A program made the translations under genes and the position numbers. Under the pieces are notes generated by a model. The model was given only the letters and a program-made list of their open reading frames with translations. It was not told the origin of the DNA and searched no databases. 64,000 nt of DNA from Planctomycetota bacterium (GTDB lineage: Bacteria > Planctomycetota > UBA1135 > GCA-002686595): assembly GCA_016795205.1 (NCBI GenBank), contig JAEUHZ010000048.1:1-64000 (forward strand). Reading direction: 5' to 3'. Shown one piece after another: positions 32,771-42,994 of the stretch (positions are counted from its first letter, which is position 1; each line of letters starts with the position of its first letter).

Positions 32771-34126
32771 ATGAAGCCCCAGCACGTTCTCGGTTCCCTC
32801 GTCGCGCTCGGCGTCGCCGGCGCCTTGGTCCTGCCCTCCCGCACGGAGGCCTACACGACGATCGGCGGCAACCTGGGCTTGGCCCAGCGCGACTTCCGCG
32901 TCTTCAACAACTTCACGGACCCGACCGCCAACGACAACACCGTCCAGGACCCGAACTTCCCCGGCTACGTGGGCGTCGCCATGGCGGCCTGGAAGGCCAA
33001 CCTGGAGTGGGCCAGCCGCCTGCACGGCAACGGCAATGGCGACCCGCACCAGCCCGGCGGACTGGGCTCGGGCGGCGCGAACTTCGACCCGTCCTGGCAG
33101 GGCTACGCCAGCGGCATCGGGGGCGTGAACGACAACATCATCTCGGAGATCTCGGGCAGCTCGGGCTCGACGCTGGCCTACTGCGAGACGCCGATCAACG
33201 ACGGCTGGCGCATCCGCGTCTACGCCGGCGCGGCAACCTGGAACGACGGCCCGACCACGCCGAACAACCACATGGACCTGCAGGGCGTGCTGTGCCACGA
33301 GCTCGGGCACGCGCTGGGCCTGGGGCACTCGACCACGAATGGCGCGACCATGGAGGCCGCGGTTTCCAACCCCGCTGTCGCCTCGCGCTCGATCAACGCG
33401 GACGACATCGCCGGCGTCCAGTTCATCTACGGGGTGGCGGCGGCGAACAAGCCCGTGATCTCGGGCATCGCCACCGCGCCCGGCCAGCTCACGATCAACG
33501 GCACCTTCTTCGCGGCGACGGGCAACGAGGTCTGGTTCACGCAGGCGGGCGTCGGCGGCACGGGTGATCCGGTCAAGCTGACCGGCGTGGCCTCGACGAC
33601 CACGCAGATCGTCGTGAACGTGCCGGCCAACGCCGGGCCCGGCGACGTGCTCGTCAAGGTGCCGGGCTCGTCGGGCAGCGCCCTGTCGAACCCCTGGCCG
33701 TTCCAGCCGAATACGGGCCCCTCCTGCCCGCTGCCAGTCAACGTGTGCTTCACCTCGCCGAACACGGTCGACCCGGTCGGCGCGGTCATGGGCTACGGCG
33801 GCTCGCAGTCCGTGGCGAGCAACGACTTCATCCTGATCGCCAGCGGCTGCCCGCCCAACGCCTCGGCGTTGTTCTTCTACGGCGCGAACCAGACCTTCGC
33901 GACCTTCGGCAACGGCTACCGCTGCGTGGGGAACCCGGTCTTCCGGCTGGGGATCCTGAACGTGAACTTCTTCGGGGACGCGGTCTACAACCTGAACCTG
34001 AACACGGTGCCCGGCCCGATCAACGTCGGCAACGTGAAGTACTTCCAGTGCTGGTACCGCAACCCGGCGGCCGGCGGCGCGGGCTTCAACTTGAGCGACG
34101 CGCTCGAGGTCGAGTTCTGCCCGTGA
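32771..34126 (+). CDS. Secreted matrixin-like zinc metalloprotease with IPT-like and C-terminal module
   Basis: A 451-residue exported protein (signal MKPQHVLGSLVALGVAGALV, cleavage near TEA-Y). Catalytic domain ~27-222 with HELGHALGLGHS: H176, E177, H180, H186 are zinc ligands and general base, and M194 (GATMEA) the Met-turn of metzincins. Residues ~226-320 are an IPT/TIG-like beta-sandwich (KPVISGIATAPGQLTINGTF). Residues ~325-451 are a diverged form of the planctomycete C-terminal module (ALFFYGANQ, FGNGYRCVGNPVFRLG, YFQCWYRNPA). It should cleave extracellular protein. In an operon with the gene at 32202. Confidence 0.9.
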   Translation: MKPQHVLGSLVALGVAGALVLPSRTEAYTTIGGNLGLAQRDFRVFNNFTDPTANDNTVQDPNFPGYVGVAMAAWKANLEWASRLHGNGNGDPHQPGGLGSGGANFDPSWQGYASGIGGVNDNIISEISGSSGSTLAYCETPINDGWRIRVYAGAATWNDGPTTPNNHMDLQGVLCHELGHALGLGHSTTNGATMEAAVSNPAVASRSINADDIAGVQFIYGVAAANKPVISGIATAPGQLTINGTFFAATGNEVWFTQAGVGGTGDPVKLTGVASTTTQIVVNVPANAGPGDVLVKVPGSSGSALSNPWPFQPNTGPSCPLPVNVCFTSPNTVDPVGAVMGYGGSQSVASNDFILIASGCPPNASALFFYGANQTFATFGNGYRCVGNPVFRLGILNVNFFGDAVYNLNLNTVPGPINVGNVKYFQCWYRNPAAGGAGFNLSDALEVEFCP

Positions 34127-34170
34127 GCTGACCGCGGCTCGACACGCCGGGCCGACCGGCCCTCACCTCC

Positions 34171-34198
34171 GCGGGGAGGCCCATGCGGGCCTCCCCGC
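34171..34198 (+). terminator. Hairpin terminator after the matrixin gene
   Basis: GCGGGGAGGCCC (34171-34182) pairs perfectly with GGGCCTCCCCGC (34187-34198) around ATGC. It stands 45 bases after the stop. There is no T-tract. Confidence 0.6.
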
Positions 34199-34270
34199 GT
34201 CGTTGACCCTGAGCGCGTCGCGCTGCTGCTGGCGCCGACCGAGGGCGCACGGTGGAATCCGGACTTCCAC

Positions 34271-36913
34271 GTGACCCCTGCGCCCACCACTGCGCCTACC
34301 GCTCCTGCCGCGACTCCTCCCAGCGCCCGCGCCGCGGCCACGCGCCCGCTGCCCGCGACCAGCACGGTCGTGCGACTCGGCTTGGCGGCCGTGCTGCTCC
34401 TGGGGCTCGCACTGGCCTACGCGCCGCTCTTCGGCGCGGGCTTCGTCTACGACGATCACCTCGTCGTGCTGCGCAACCCCGCAGTGCTCGAGTTCGACGT
34501 CGGCGCGATCCTGTCGCGGCCATTGTGGGCCTTCTACAGCCCGGAGACGGAGCTCGCCGTCGGCTACTGGCGTCCGCTGGCGAGCCTGCTCCTGGCCGCG
34601 ACGCACGCGCTCGCGGGACCCAGCGCGCCGGTGTTCCACGCCGTGGTCCTCGTGCTCCACGCCGCGGCCTGCGGCGCCGCCTGGGCGCTCGCGCGGCGCA
34701 TCGCGCGCAGCGAGGCCGTGGGGTTCGCCGTCGCGCTGCTCTTCGCGCTGCACCCCGTGCACGTCGAGAGCGCGGCCTGGATCAGCGCGATCGGCGACCC
34801 GGCCTTCGGCCTGTGCGTGCTCCTCGCGCTCGAACGGCACCTCGCCTGGCGCGAGGCCGGCTCACGCGGCCTGCCCTGGGCCTCGGGCGCGTTGCTCCTC
34901 GTCGGCTTGGCGGCCAAGGAGCTGGCGGCTGGCGGCCTGGTCGCGGTCGTCGCGCTCGATCTCGCGCTGGGCCATCGCGCGCGCGGCTGGCGCGCCTACC
35001 TCCCCCACGCCGCGGCGTTCGCGCTCTACACGCTGGCGCGCATGGCGGTGTTCCACAGCCCGTTGGCCGGCTTCGACCGCACCACGACCGAGTTCGGCGT
35101 GGGTCTCGAGCGCCTGCTGCTCCTGCGCGCCGAGATCCTGGGCGTGGCGCTGCGCTGCATGGTCTGGCCCGCGAACCTGCGCTTGTTCCACCCCTTCGCG
35201 CCGGACGCGGCGGCGGCCGGCCTGGGCGTGCCGCTGCTGCTGCTCGCGGCCTGGGGCGCGCTCGTCGCCTGGCTGGCGGCGCGACGCGAACGCGAGCTCG
35301 TCGCCGCGGCGGCCCTGGCGCTGGCGCCGCTCGTGCTGCTCGTGGTGCGAGTCGGCGCCTTGGGCACCTTTCCCTTCAGCGAGCGCTACACCTATGTGGC
35401 GGTGTTCGGGGTCGCGCTCCTCGCGGTGCTCGGCGCGCGGCGCCTGCTCCCGGGAGCGGCGGCCGGCGCGCTCCTGGGCGTCGCGGTGGTCGCCTCGGGG
35501 ATCGCGACCCACGCGCGCGCGCGGACCTGGACGGACGACGCGACCCTGTTCCGCACGGCCGCGGAGCAGAGTCCGCGCGCGCCGTACGCGCGCTGGCTGC
35601 ACGGGCGCAACCTGCTCGAACGCTACCGCGCGACGCGCGACGTCACGGCGCTCGCGGCGGCCGAGCGCGAGTTCCAGGCGGCCCTGGCGCTGCTGCTCGC
35701 GGCACAGCGCGGCGACGGCTCGATCTTCGCGTTGTCCGACGACCACGTGCAGGCGAACACGGGGCTCGGCTGGGTGCTGCTCTACCAAGCCGAGGTCGAG
35801 GGCACGCGCGATGTCGAGCCGGCGGTGGCGCTCTTCCGCATGCTCACCGAGCGCTACCCGAGGAGCGAGGAGGCCTGGACCGGGCTGGGCGTCGCACGCA
35901 TGGAGCAGGGCGACGACCTGGGCGCGCGCGAGGCGCTGGAGCGCGCGCTGCAGGCCAACGAGCGCTACGTCGAGGCGCACCGCAACCTGGGTCGGCTGCA
36001 CTCGCGCGCCGGGGACTGGGTGGCCGCGCGGGCGGCGTTCGAGGCCGCGCTCCGCTGGCAGCCGCGCAACGCGGAGACGATGACGCTCCTGGGCGGCGCG
36101 CTCGAACGCGCCGGCGACGACGTCGGCGCGCGGGCCTGGTTCGAGCGGGCCGCCGAGCTCGCTCCACGCGACCCGGCGCCGCGCGTGCAGCGCGCGATCC
36201 TCTACGCCAAGGCCGGCCAACTCGACGAAGCGCTGCGCGAGGTCGATGCGGCGCTGGAGCTGGAGCCGGAGCACGCCGAGGGCCACCTCGTGCGCGGCAA
36301 GGTGCTCGCCGCCCGCGGCGAGCGGGCGCGCGCGCTGCTCGCGTTCCAGCGCGCCTGCGACCTGGATCCGCGCTCCTACGAGGCGCACCGCAACGCCGGC
36401 GTGCTGGCCTTGGAGCTCGAAGGCCCGCAGGCGGCCCTGTCCTACCTGGTGCGGGCCTACGAGAACCGGGCGCGATCCGACCCGGGCCGCGACGTGGCCC
36501 AGGCGATCCGCGCGTTGCCGGTCGCGAGCCCGGCGGCCTTCCTCCAGTTGGCGACCGCGGACGCCGACCGCGGCGAGCCGGAGCGGGCGCTGGAGTGGGT
36601 CGGGTTCGTCCTGGAGCTCGAGCCCACGAACGGCGCGGCCTTGTTCCTGCGCGGCGGGATGCTGCGCCAGCAGGGCGACATCGAGGGCGCGCGAGCCGCG
36701 CTCGAGCGGGCCGCCGAGCTCATGCCGCAGAGCTTCCCCGTGCGCGACGCGCTGGCCGGCGTGCTGCTCGACGCCGGCGACGAGGCTGGCGCGCTGCGCG
36801 AGTACGAGGAAGCCCTGCGCCTGCTCGAGCAGGCTGCGGCCGGCTCGCCGCAGTTCGAGCAGCCGCTCGAGCTGCTGCGCAGCCGCGTGCGGCGCCTGCG
36901 CGCGGGCCGCTGA
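34271..36913 (+). CDS. TMTC-like polytopic membrane protein with TPR domain
   Basis: An 880-residue protein from GTG 34271. A Pro/Thr-rich leader (1-30) precedes ~11 membrane helices (~33-425), with the GT-C/TMTC landmark YDDHLVVLRNPAVLEF (D57/D58), HPVHVESAAWISAIGDP and FPFSERYTYVAVFG. Residues ~440-880 form at least ten TPR units (EAWTGLGVARMEQGDDLGAR, VEAHRNLGRLHSRAGDWVAA, PRVQRAILYAKAGQLDEALR). Related proteins are mannosyltransferase-like; transfer of sugar from a lipid donor to exported protein is an inference. Not obviously in an operon. Confidence 0.8.
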   Translation: MTPAPTTAPTAPAATPPSARAAATRPLPATSTVVRLGLAAVLLLGLALAYAPLFGAGFVYDDHLVVLRNPAVLEFDVGAILSRPLWAFYSPETELAVGYWRPLASLLLAATHALAGPSAPVFHAVVLVLHAAACGAAWALARRIARSEAVGFAVALLFALHPVHVESAAWISAIGDPAFGLCVLLALERHLAWREAGSRGLPWASGALLLVGLAAKELAAGGLVAVVALDLALGHRARGWRAYLPHAAAFALYTLARMAVFHSPLAGFDRTTTEFGVGLERLLLLRAEILGVALRCMVWPANLRLFHPFAPDAAAAGLGVPLLLLAAWGALVAWLAARRERELVAAAALALAPLVLLVVRVGALGTFPFSERYTYVAVFGVALLAVLGARRLLPGAAAGALLGVAVVASGIATHARARTWTDDATLFRTAAEQSPRAPYARWLHGRNLLERYRATRDVTALAAAEREFQAALALLLAAQRGDGSIFALSDDHVQANTGLGWVLLYQAEVEGTRDVEPAVALFRMLTERYPRSEEAWTGLGVARMEQGDDLGAREALERALQANERYVEAHRNLGRLHSRAGDWVAARAAFEAALRWQPRNAETMTLLGGALERAGDDVGARAWFERAAELAPRDPAPRVQRAILYAKAGQLDEALREVDAALELEPEHAEGHLVRGKVLAARGERARALLAFQRACDLDPRSYEAHRNAGVLALELEGPQAALSYLVRAYENRARSDPGRDVAQAIRALPVASPAAFLQLATADADRGEPERALEWVGFVLELEPTNGAALFLRGGMLRQQGDIEGARAALERAAELMPQSFPVRDALAGVLLDAGDEAGALREYEEALRLLEQAAAGSPQFEQPLELLRSRVRRLRAGR

Positions 36914-36980
36914 AACGGCGCCGGGCGGGGTCGCCCGCGCCGCGCACAGACTCGCTGCGCGTGCGTGCCGCGCCGACCGC

Positions 36981-38804
36981 TCAGGCCGACCAGGCGACCA
37001 GCAGGCCGTTCGTGAGGTTGAACGTGGCGCTGGTGCAGAAGGCCGCGGCGTTGCGGTACCAGACTTGGTAGGTGCGCGAGCCGGGCGCTGCGACGAGGCC
37101 GCGCACCGAGACGCTCGGGTCGCCGGGCCCGGGGAAGGACGAGGCTCCGGCCGCGTTCGAGCGCGTCGAGAGCCGCAGGATCGTGCCGCCCGCGCAGCGC
37201 AACCCGTCGCCGAACGCGGCGCCCGCTCCGGCCCCGAGCTGCGAGGTGCCCTGGAAGTAGAGCGCCGAGCTGTTCGGCATGCCCCCGCCTTGCAGCACCA
37301 GCGTGTCCGTCGCGAGGCTCGGCGTGCCAGCGGCCGCCAGCCGCGCGCCGCTGCCCAGCGAGTGCAGGCAACCGGCTTGGTCCAGCGGCGGGCTGGCGTT
37401 GCCGCACGGGCAAGCGGTGCCCGAGCCGTCGCCGAAGCAGAAGGGCGTCGCCGCCCGCTCGACGAGCACCGTGCGGTAGTCGCTCGGCGCTCCGGTGTCG
37501 GCATAGCCCGCCGCGGCGATCCAGGCTCCTGACGCGGCCACGGCCAGCGCGCGCTGGTTGCCCGAGCCGGTGCCCGCGTCGCGCTGCGTCCAGTGCAGCA
37601 CGCCGCGCGCGTCCCACGCGGCGAGCGTCAGATCGAGGTCCCCGGCGCCGCCCGCGCCCGGGCTGCTCCCGGCCAGGATCACGCCGCCCAAGTCGTCGAG
37701 CACGAGCCCGCGCGCGAAGTCGTCGCCGCCGAACGGCCCGTTCCAGGTCGCGCTCCAGGCCAGCGCACCCGACGGCTCCAGCACCCAGACCGCGAAGTCC
37801 TGTCCCGTGCCCGCGCCGACCAGCGTGCCCGCCGCAACGGCGCGACCGAACGGGTCGAACGCGAGCCCGCGCACGGCGTCGTTCTGGTGCGCGCTGCCAT
37901 CGTAGGCGCGCGTCCACTGGAGCGCGCCGGCGGCGTCCCAGCGTGCCAGGAACGCGTCCTGACCGTTCGGCGGCCGCGTCGCGTAGCCGGCCGCGACGGC
38001 CGAGCCGTCCGCGCCGACCGCGACGCGAAAGGCGCTGTCGTCCAGGTTCGCACCGCCGTCGAGCACGCGCAGCCAGGCCTCCGCGCCCGTCGCACCGTCG
38101 AGACGCACGAGCGCGAAGTCCTTGCCACGCGTGCCGGTTTCGACGTAGCCAGCACCCCACACGTCGCCGCCGGGCCCGATCGCCACGGCGTACAGGAAGT
38201 CGTAGCCGCCCGTCCCACCGTCCGCGCTCCAGCTCCACAGCAGCGCACCGCTCGCGTCGAAGCGCTGGATCGAGAGGTCGCCCCCGTTCGCGCCGTCCGT
38301 GCCGCCCACGATCAGGTCGCCGTTGGCGGCGACCTCGAGCGCCCGCGCCGTGTTCGGACCGGCGGGATCGCCGTCATGGCGGCTCCACAGCGGCGCGCCC
38401 GCGGCGTCGAAGGCCAGCAGCGCGCGCTGCGAGACGTAGCTCGATCCCGAGTAACCCGCCGACTGCCCCGCCACGTAGACGCGGCCCAGCGCGTCGATCC
38501 GGGCCTCGTAGCCGACGTCGTCTCCGCTCAGCGGGCCGTCATGGCGGCGCACCCAGGCCACGCTGCCGTCCGCGGCGTAGCCCACGACCTCGAGGTCCGA
38601 GCTGGGCGGCGGCGGCGGGAACCCGCTCGTCGTGTTGTAGGAGCGGCCCGCGACGATCACGCGCGCGCCGTCCGTCGCGACCGCGTAGGCGAGGTCCTGC
38701 TGGTTCAGGCCGGCGCCATCGTGGCTCTGAGCCCAGACGAGCCGCACCTGCGCCGTGGCGGGCGTCGCGCAGAGGAAGGCCAGGGCAACCAAGGCTCGCT
38801 GCAT
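36981..38804 (-). CDS. Secreted beta-propeller-like (SBBP) protein with planctomycete C-terminal module
   Basis: A 607-residue exported protein (MQRALVALAFLCATPATAQ). Residues ~25-450 are about eight repeats of ~50 residues with the pattern VAxDGxxVVAGxx...W.RxxDG...DxAxxV (for example VAVGADGSAVAAGYATRPPN, VEVAANGDLIVGGTDG), that is, SBBP-type propeller blades. Residues 455-607 are the shared module: CFGDGSGTACPCGN, ALYFQGTSQ, FGDGLRCAGGTILRLS, YQVWYRNAAAFCT, FNLTNGLLVAWSA. It probably acts at the surface. Downstream of the subtilase gene, separated by a strong hairpin. Confidence 0.85.
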   Translation of the reverse strand: MQRALVALAFLCATPATAQVRLVWAQSHDGAGLNQQDLAYAVATDGARVIVAGRSYNTTSGFPPPPPSSDLEVVGYAADGSVAWVRRHDGPLSGDDVGYEARIDALGRVYVAGQSAGYSGSSYVSQRALLAFDAAGAPLWSRHDGDPAGPNTARALEVAANGDLIVGGTDGANGGDLSIQRFDASGALLWSWSADGGTGGYDFLYAVAIGPGGDVWGAGYVETGTRGKDFALVRLDGATGAEAWLRVLDGGANLDDSAFRVAVGADGSAVAAGYATRPPNGQDAFLARWDAAGALQWTRAYDGSAHQNDAVRGLAFDPFGRAVAAGTLVGAGTGQDFAVWVLEPSGALAWSATWNGPFGGDDFARGLVLDDLGGVILAGSSPGAGGAGDLDLTLAAWDARGVLHWTQRDAGTGSGNQRALAVAASGAWIAAAGYADTGAPSDYRTVLVERAATPFCFGDGSGTACPCGNASPPLDQAGCLHSLGSGARLAAAGTPSLATDTLVLQGGGMPNSSALYFQGTSQLGAGAGAAFGDGLRCAGGTILRLSTRSNAAGASSFPGPGDPSVSVRGLVAAPGSRTYQVWYRNAAAFCTSATFNLTNGLLVAWSA

Positions 38805-38868
38805 GGATCACGCTCCGGGGGGGACCTCGTCAGGCTCGCGCCGCGCGCGCGTTCCCGCAATACGGAGC

Positions 38869-38903
38869 GGCCCCCGCCGGCGCAGGTCGCGCCGGCGGGG
38901 GCC
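38869..38903 (-). terminator. 15-base perfect-stem terminator between the subtilase and propeller genes
   Basis: GGCCCCCGCCGGCGC (38869-38883) pairs with GCGCCGGCGGGGGCC (38889-38903), loop AGGTC. It follows the stop of the subtilase (38950) on the minus strand. Confidence 0.65.
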
Positions 38904-38949
38904 CCCGGGGGAACGAGGTCGCGGGAGAGAGCCGCGACCCCGAGCCCTC

Positions 38950-41900
38950 TCAGATCCCCATCTCGACGTCTGGGATGAAGTCGCAGATGCCCACCGTGAA
39001 GCGCTGCTTCAGCAGGTGGTTCTGCCCGTTCGCGAACACGCGCGCCTCGATCAGGTACTCGCCCGGGACGAGCAGGATGTTGGGGTTCGTCGCCGCGCCC
39101 CACTCCCGGCTGAAGTCGAAGCCCGGGCAGGGCGGCAAGCCCGGCTCGGTGAAGAGCGGCACGTTGTTGTTCGTCTGGATGTGCTCCAGCTGCAACGGAT
39201 AGGGCGCGATGATCCTGAACAGCGTGATGCGCTCGGCCAGCGGCACGGGCACCCCGTTGTTCGTGATCAAGACGCGCGCTCCGGTCTTCACGCCTTCCCC
39301 GACCAGCGGGAAGTTCAACGTCGTATCGGCGCCGAGCACGCCCTGGTCCGTCTGGTACTGGACGTTCAGCGTCCCGGTCACGAAGCGCTCCACCTGACGG
39401 GGCTTGAAGCGCACGAGCAGGATCCCGTCGCCCACGCTCTCGCCCGGCAGCAGCCAGATGGGCATCGTGGGCAGGTTGACGAGCTCGAAGTCCGCGAAGT
39501 GCGCGCCCGGCGCGGTGATCGAGACGTCCTTGACGTAGATCGGGCAGACGCCCGTGTTCGTGATCACGAGCTGCTGCTCCGAGGAGCAGGCGTCGTCGAC
39601 GGACTGGATCACGGTCGGCGGGAAGCACGAGGGCGGGATCACGTCGAGCTGGCCCACGGGCGTCTCGCCCGTGAAGATCACGGCCAGCAAGGCCTCGTCG
39701 GGATCGTTGCTCGCGATCGACAGCACGCAATTGTGGCTACCCGCACCCTGGGGCGTGTAGCGCACGACGAGCGGCAGGCAATGGCCGCCCGGGACCCAAG
39801 CCGGGAAGAGCGTGGTCTCGACCACCTGGAACTCCTGGCAGGCCCCGAACGAGGCCGTGGAGATCACGAGGTCGTCGACCCCGGTGTTGCAGATCCAGAT
39901 CGTCTTCTCCGCCAGGACGCCGACGCAGACCTGGCCGAAGTCCGAGGAGCCACTCAACGCGATGTCGGGCGGCGGGCAGCCCTCGCCGGTCATCGCGAGG
40001 TCGACGATCGGCGTGTCCGCATCGTTCGAGAAGATCTGCAGGTTGCCGGTGAACGGCCCCGGGCCCGTGGGATCGAAGCGCACGATGAAGTCGACGTGCG
40101 CGCCGGGGTGGATGTAGATCGGCTGCGTCGGGTTCGGGCTCAGCGCGAAGGCCGGAGCGCCCGCGGTGACCGCCACGCTGTGGACCAGGAGCGGGGCGCC
40201 GCCGGTGTTGAACACCGAGACGACCTTGTCCTGGAACTCGCCCTCGCAGAGCTCGTCGAAGTCGAGCGCCGCCGACACGGAGATGTTCGGCTGGCTCGGC
40301 AGCCAGAAGCTCTGGTTCGCGACGAGCGCGTAGCTCTGCGGACCGTCCGGCACCGAGGCGCCACGCACGCGCACCCGCCAGAAGCCTTGGAGCGGGGCCG
40401 TGACACGCGCGTGCTCGACGGTGTCCAGGAGGTTGACGCCGGTCTCGGCGTCCGCCGTGACGCTGGCCGGGGCCAGGAACGGACGGAAGATCTGGTTCGT
40501 CGGGCTGACGAGCTCCAGGTTCAGGTTGTTCCTGATGTCGGGATTGACCGAGTTCGCCGCGCCCTCGCGATCGATCCAGTTCAGCGTCACGCGCAGCTCG
40601 GGCGTGCCGCCGGGGACCATGAGCAGGAACTCGTCGAGCTGGCCTTGGTCGACGGCCTCGGTCAGGATCCGCACGAAGCCGGCGTCGATGGTCTGGACGG
40701 CCGCCAGGCCGTCGACGATCCCGTGGCCGAACAGGAAGTCCGGCCCCGGGCGCCCGGCCTCGATCGCCGTGTTCACGAGCAGCGCCTTGACGATGTCCGC
40801 CGTGGGGTTCACGCCGAAGACCTGCGCGTAGCGCTCGGTCAGGAGGGCGACCAGGCCCGACACCGTCGGGGCGGCCATCGAGGTGCCGCTCTTGCTGCAG
40901 TACGTGCTGCCCTCGCAGGTGCTGATCAAGGTGACGCCGTTCGCGGCGACGTCCGGCTTGACCCGGCCGTCGTCGGAGGGCCCCGAGGAGCTGAACGCGG
41001 CGATCGTCCCGTTGTCGTTCGTGGCGGCGACCGTGATCACGTTCTTCGAGTTGCCCCAGGTCGGGATCGTGTCGTAGCGCTGGCCATCGGGCCCCAGCAC
41101 GCCGTCGCAATCGGTGCTGTCGCTGGGGTCGCAGTCGTTGCGGTCGTTGCCGGCCGACTTCACGATCGGCCGGCGGTGCGTGCGGACGACCTCGTCGAAG
41201 TCGCGCGCTTGGCCGTCGTAGGCGCCGAACAGGTCCTGGTTGCCGGTCTGGGTCGTGGTGCCGCCGCTGTCCGTGTTCCAGCCGACGATCGTGCCCCACG
41301 AGTTGTTCGTCAGGATCATGAGGGAGCCCCCGAAAATGGTGTCCTGCTCGTCGGCCGAGTCGCCAGCCGTGAAATTGGCCGAGACCAGCAGCGCCTGGGG
41401 CGCCATCCCGCGCACGGCGGCACCACCCGTACCGTCACCGATCATCGTCCCGGCCACGTGCGTGGCGTGGTCGCTGACGGACGTGTCCTCGATCAAGGTC
41501 ACGCGCCCGGTCAGGTCCGGGTGGTCGGTCTGCACGTTGCCGCCGTCCCACTCGCCGAGGAGCAGGCCCGCGCCGCTCAGGTTCCAGGGCGCGCCCTGGA
41601 TGTCGTCGATGTTCGAGAGCGCCGCGGCGTTCTGGTTGAAGGTGCGGTCGGGGCCCGGGACGGGCTCGATGTAGCGCACGGCGGAGTCCGCCGCCAAGGC
41701 GCGCAGGAGCCGCGCATTGCCCTGGACCAAGAGCTTGTGGCCGACGAGGAAGCGGGTCCGGTCGGGCGTGAACGCGCCGCTCTGGTCGAGCACGGACAGC
41801 GCGCGGCCGAAGGTCGCGTCGCGCTGGAAGCGCACGTACGCGCTCCACGTCCCGTCGATGTCGCGCCGCGGCGAGCGGGCGTCGTCGAGGAAGATCTGGG

Positions 41901-42357
41901 CGTGCAGCTTGTCCTCGGGCTCGACGTTCTCGAACCCGCGCCAGCCCGGTGTCGCGCGCAGCACGCCGACCGCGTCGCGCCGGATGCGCGCCAGGTAGGT
42001 CGTGCCGTTCAGCGGTTCCAGGAAGCGCACGCCGGAGCGCGTCAGGCGCGTGATCTCCGCGCGCTCGGGCGTCGCGCCGAACTGGACGTAGACCAGTGCG
42101 CGCTCACCGTCGAAGCGCGGCTCGATGTCCGCGCGCGGCAAGATCAGGCGCGCGCCCACGTCGACGAGGAACGCGCGCGCACGCTCGGGCGTGCCGTCGC
42201 GCGTGTCCTGCTTGGCGGCCGGCTCGAAGGGAGCGCGCTCGCCTTGCGAGGAGGACGAGGAGGCCGGCAGGCCGGCCGTGAGGCCGAGGAGGAGGGCGAG
42301 CGCGCCGAGGGCCGGCGCGGATCCCGGGAAATGGGAGCGAGTGGAACGCTGACGCAT
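38950..42357 (-). CDS. Secreted S8 subtilase with choice-of-anchor-D-like repeats
   Basis: A 1135-residue exported protein (signal LGALALLLGLTAGLPA, ~16-31). Propeptide-like region ~45-245. Subtilase domain ~255-560: catalytic D271 (GEWDGGNVQTDHPDL), H297 (DHATHVAGTM), oxyanion N352 (TNNSWG) and S493 (SGTSMAAPTVSG). After a PA/P-like sandwich, residues ~690-1060 hold three choice-of-anchor D (ASPM/Hydin-type) repeats (ISVSAALDFDELCEGEF with VVSVFNTGGAPLLVHSVA; IALSGSSDFGQVCVG). It should be an extracellular protease. A unique feature is HATH in place of the usual HGTH. It has a downstream terminator. Confidence 0.93.
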   Translation of the reverse strand: MRQRSTRSHFPGSAPALGALALLLGLTAGLPASSSSSQGERAPFEPAAKQDTRDGTPERARAFLVDVGARLILPRADIEPRFDGERALVYVQFGATPERAEITRLTRSGVRFLEPLNGTTYLARIRRDAVGVLRATPGWRGFENVEPEDKLHAQIFLDDARSPRRDIDGTWSAYVRFQRDATFGRALSVLDQSGAFTPDRTRFLVGHKLLVQGNARLLRALAADSAVRYIEPVPGPDRTFNQNAAALSNIDDIQGAPWNLSGAGLLLGEWDGGNVQTDHPDLTGRVTLIEDTSVSDHATHVAGTMIGDGTGGAAVRGMAPQALLVSANFTAGDSADEQDTIFGGSLMILTNNSWGTIVGWNTDSGGTTTQTGNQDLFGAYDGQARDFDEVVRTHRRPIVKSAGNDRNDCDPSDSTDCDGVLGPDGQRYDTIPTWGNSKNVITVAATNDNGTIAAFSSSGPSDDGRVKPDVAANGVTLISTCEGSTYCSKSGTSMAAPTVSGLVALLTERYAQVFGVNPTADIVKALLVNTAIEAGRPGPDFLFGHGIVDGLAAVQTIDAGFVRILTEAVDQGQLDEFLLMVPGGTPELRVTLNWIDREGAANSVNPDIRNNLNLELVSPTNQIFRPFLAPASVTADAETGVNLLDTVEHARVTAPLQGFWRVRVRGASVPDGPQSYALVANQSFWLPSQPNISVSAALDFDELCEGEFQDKVVSVFNTGGAPLLVHSVAVTAGAPAFALSPNPTQPIYIHPGAHVDFIVRFDPTGPGPFTGNLQIFSNDADTPIVDLAMTGEGCPPPDIALSGSSDFGQVCVGVLAEKTIWICNTGVDDLVISTASFGACQEFQVVETTLFPAWVPGGHCLPLVVRYTPQGAGSHNCVLSIASNDPDEALLAVIFTGETPVGQLDVIPPSCFPPTVIQSVDDACSSEQQLVITNTGVCPIYVKDVSITAPGAHFADFELVNLPTMPIWLLPGESVGDGILLVRFKPRQVERFVTGTLNVQYQTDQGVLGADTTLNFPLVGEGVKTGARVLITNNGVPVPLAERITLFRIIAPYPLQLEHIQTNNNVPLFTEPGLPPCPGFDFSREWGAATNPNILLVPGEYLIEARVFANGQNHLLKQRFTVGICDFIPDVEMGI

Positions 42358-42994
42358 GATGCCGATCCGTGAGGGGGGGGGGACGTGCGCGGCCTGTGCC
42401 GGCCAGGGCGCCGGGACCGCGGGGCGGCCGGGAAATCGGGACGCCGCTGTCCCGATCCTCCCGCCCCTGGCGCAGATCCGCCACCCCAGATCCGGCCGGA
42501 ATTGGTCTCGGCCACACGCGGCGGCTCGGCACGCCGCGCGTTCGGTGCCTCATGGAGGATGACGCCGGACTGCCCTCCGCCGCCCCACCCCCGGGGGCCT
42601 GCACATGCTGTTATCCATCGTGCCCCCAAAGACTTACGGCGCGCCTGGTACGACATCCTGTGGCGCCGTCCCGGGCCCGTGCGTGACTCCCCCGGCCCTG
42701 GTCGCACGCGCATGCACCGGCGGGCCCGTGTCCACGGACGGTACGAGTGGGATCGCGGGGGATCACGCTGCGGACTTTTGGGGCCCGGACGCAGACCGGG
42801 CCTGGATCTGGACCCCGGCGGGCGAAGGCTGTTCCTCGTCGGCAGCTCAATGCCCGACAACGGGGCGCTGGACCTCCAGGACAGCGCGCGAGCGCCGGCG
42901 GCGCCTGCGCCTACCCCGCGGCCCGCGACCTGCCCATTGCGCGAATGGCGCGTGCACGCCGGGTGACGTGCGCATCGACCAGATCGGATAGCGT
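42358..42994. other. Non-coding or decayed stretch upstream of subtilase
   Basis: The bases before 42550 must hold the subtilase promoter. From 42600 on, frames such as GGPVSTDGTSGIAGDHAADF and PKDLRRAWYDILWRRPGP give partial protein-like text in different frames. This suggests a frameshifted remnant of an old gene rather than an active one. Confidence 0.35.

Noticed and set aside
39605..39640. GGGAAGCACGA, resembling the complement of the repeat linker
   Set aside because: It lies within the subtilase coding sequence, without hairpins on either side; chance similarity.
42385..42966. A 193-codon plus-strand ORF
   Set aside because: Composition is arginine/proline-rich, it has no start signal and it disagrees in frame with the module remnant at 42995-43066.
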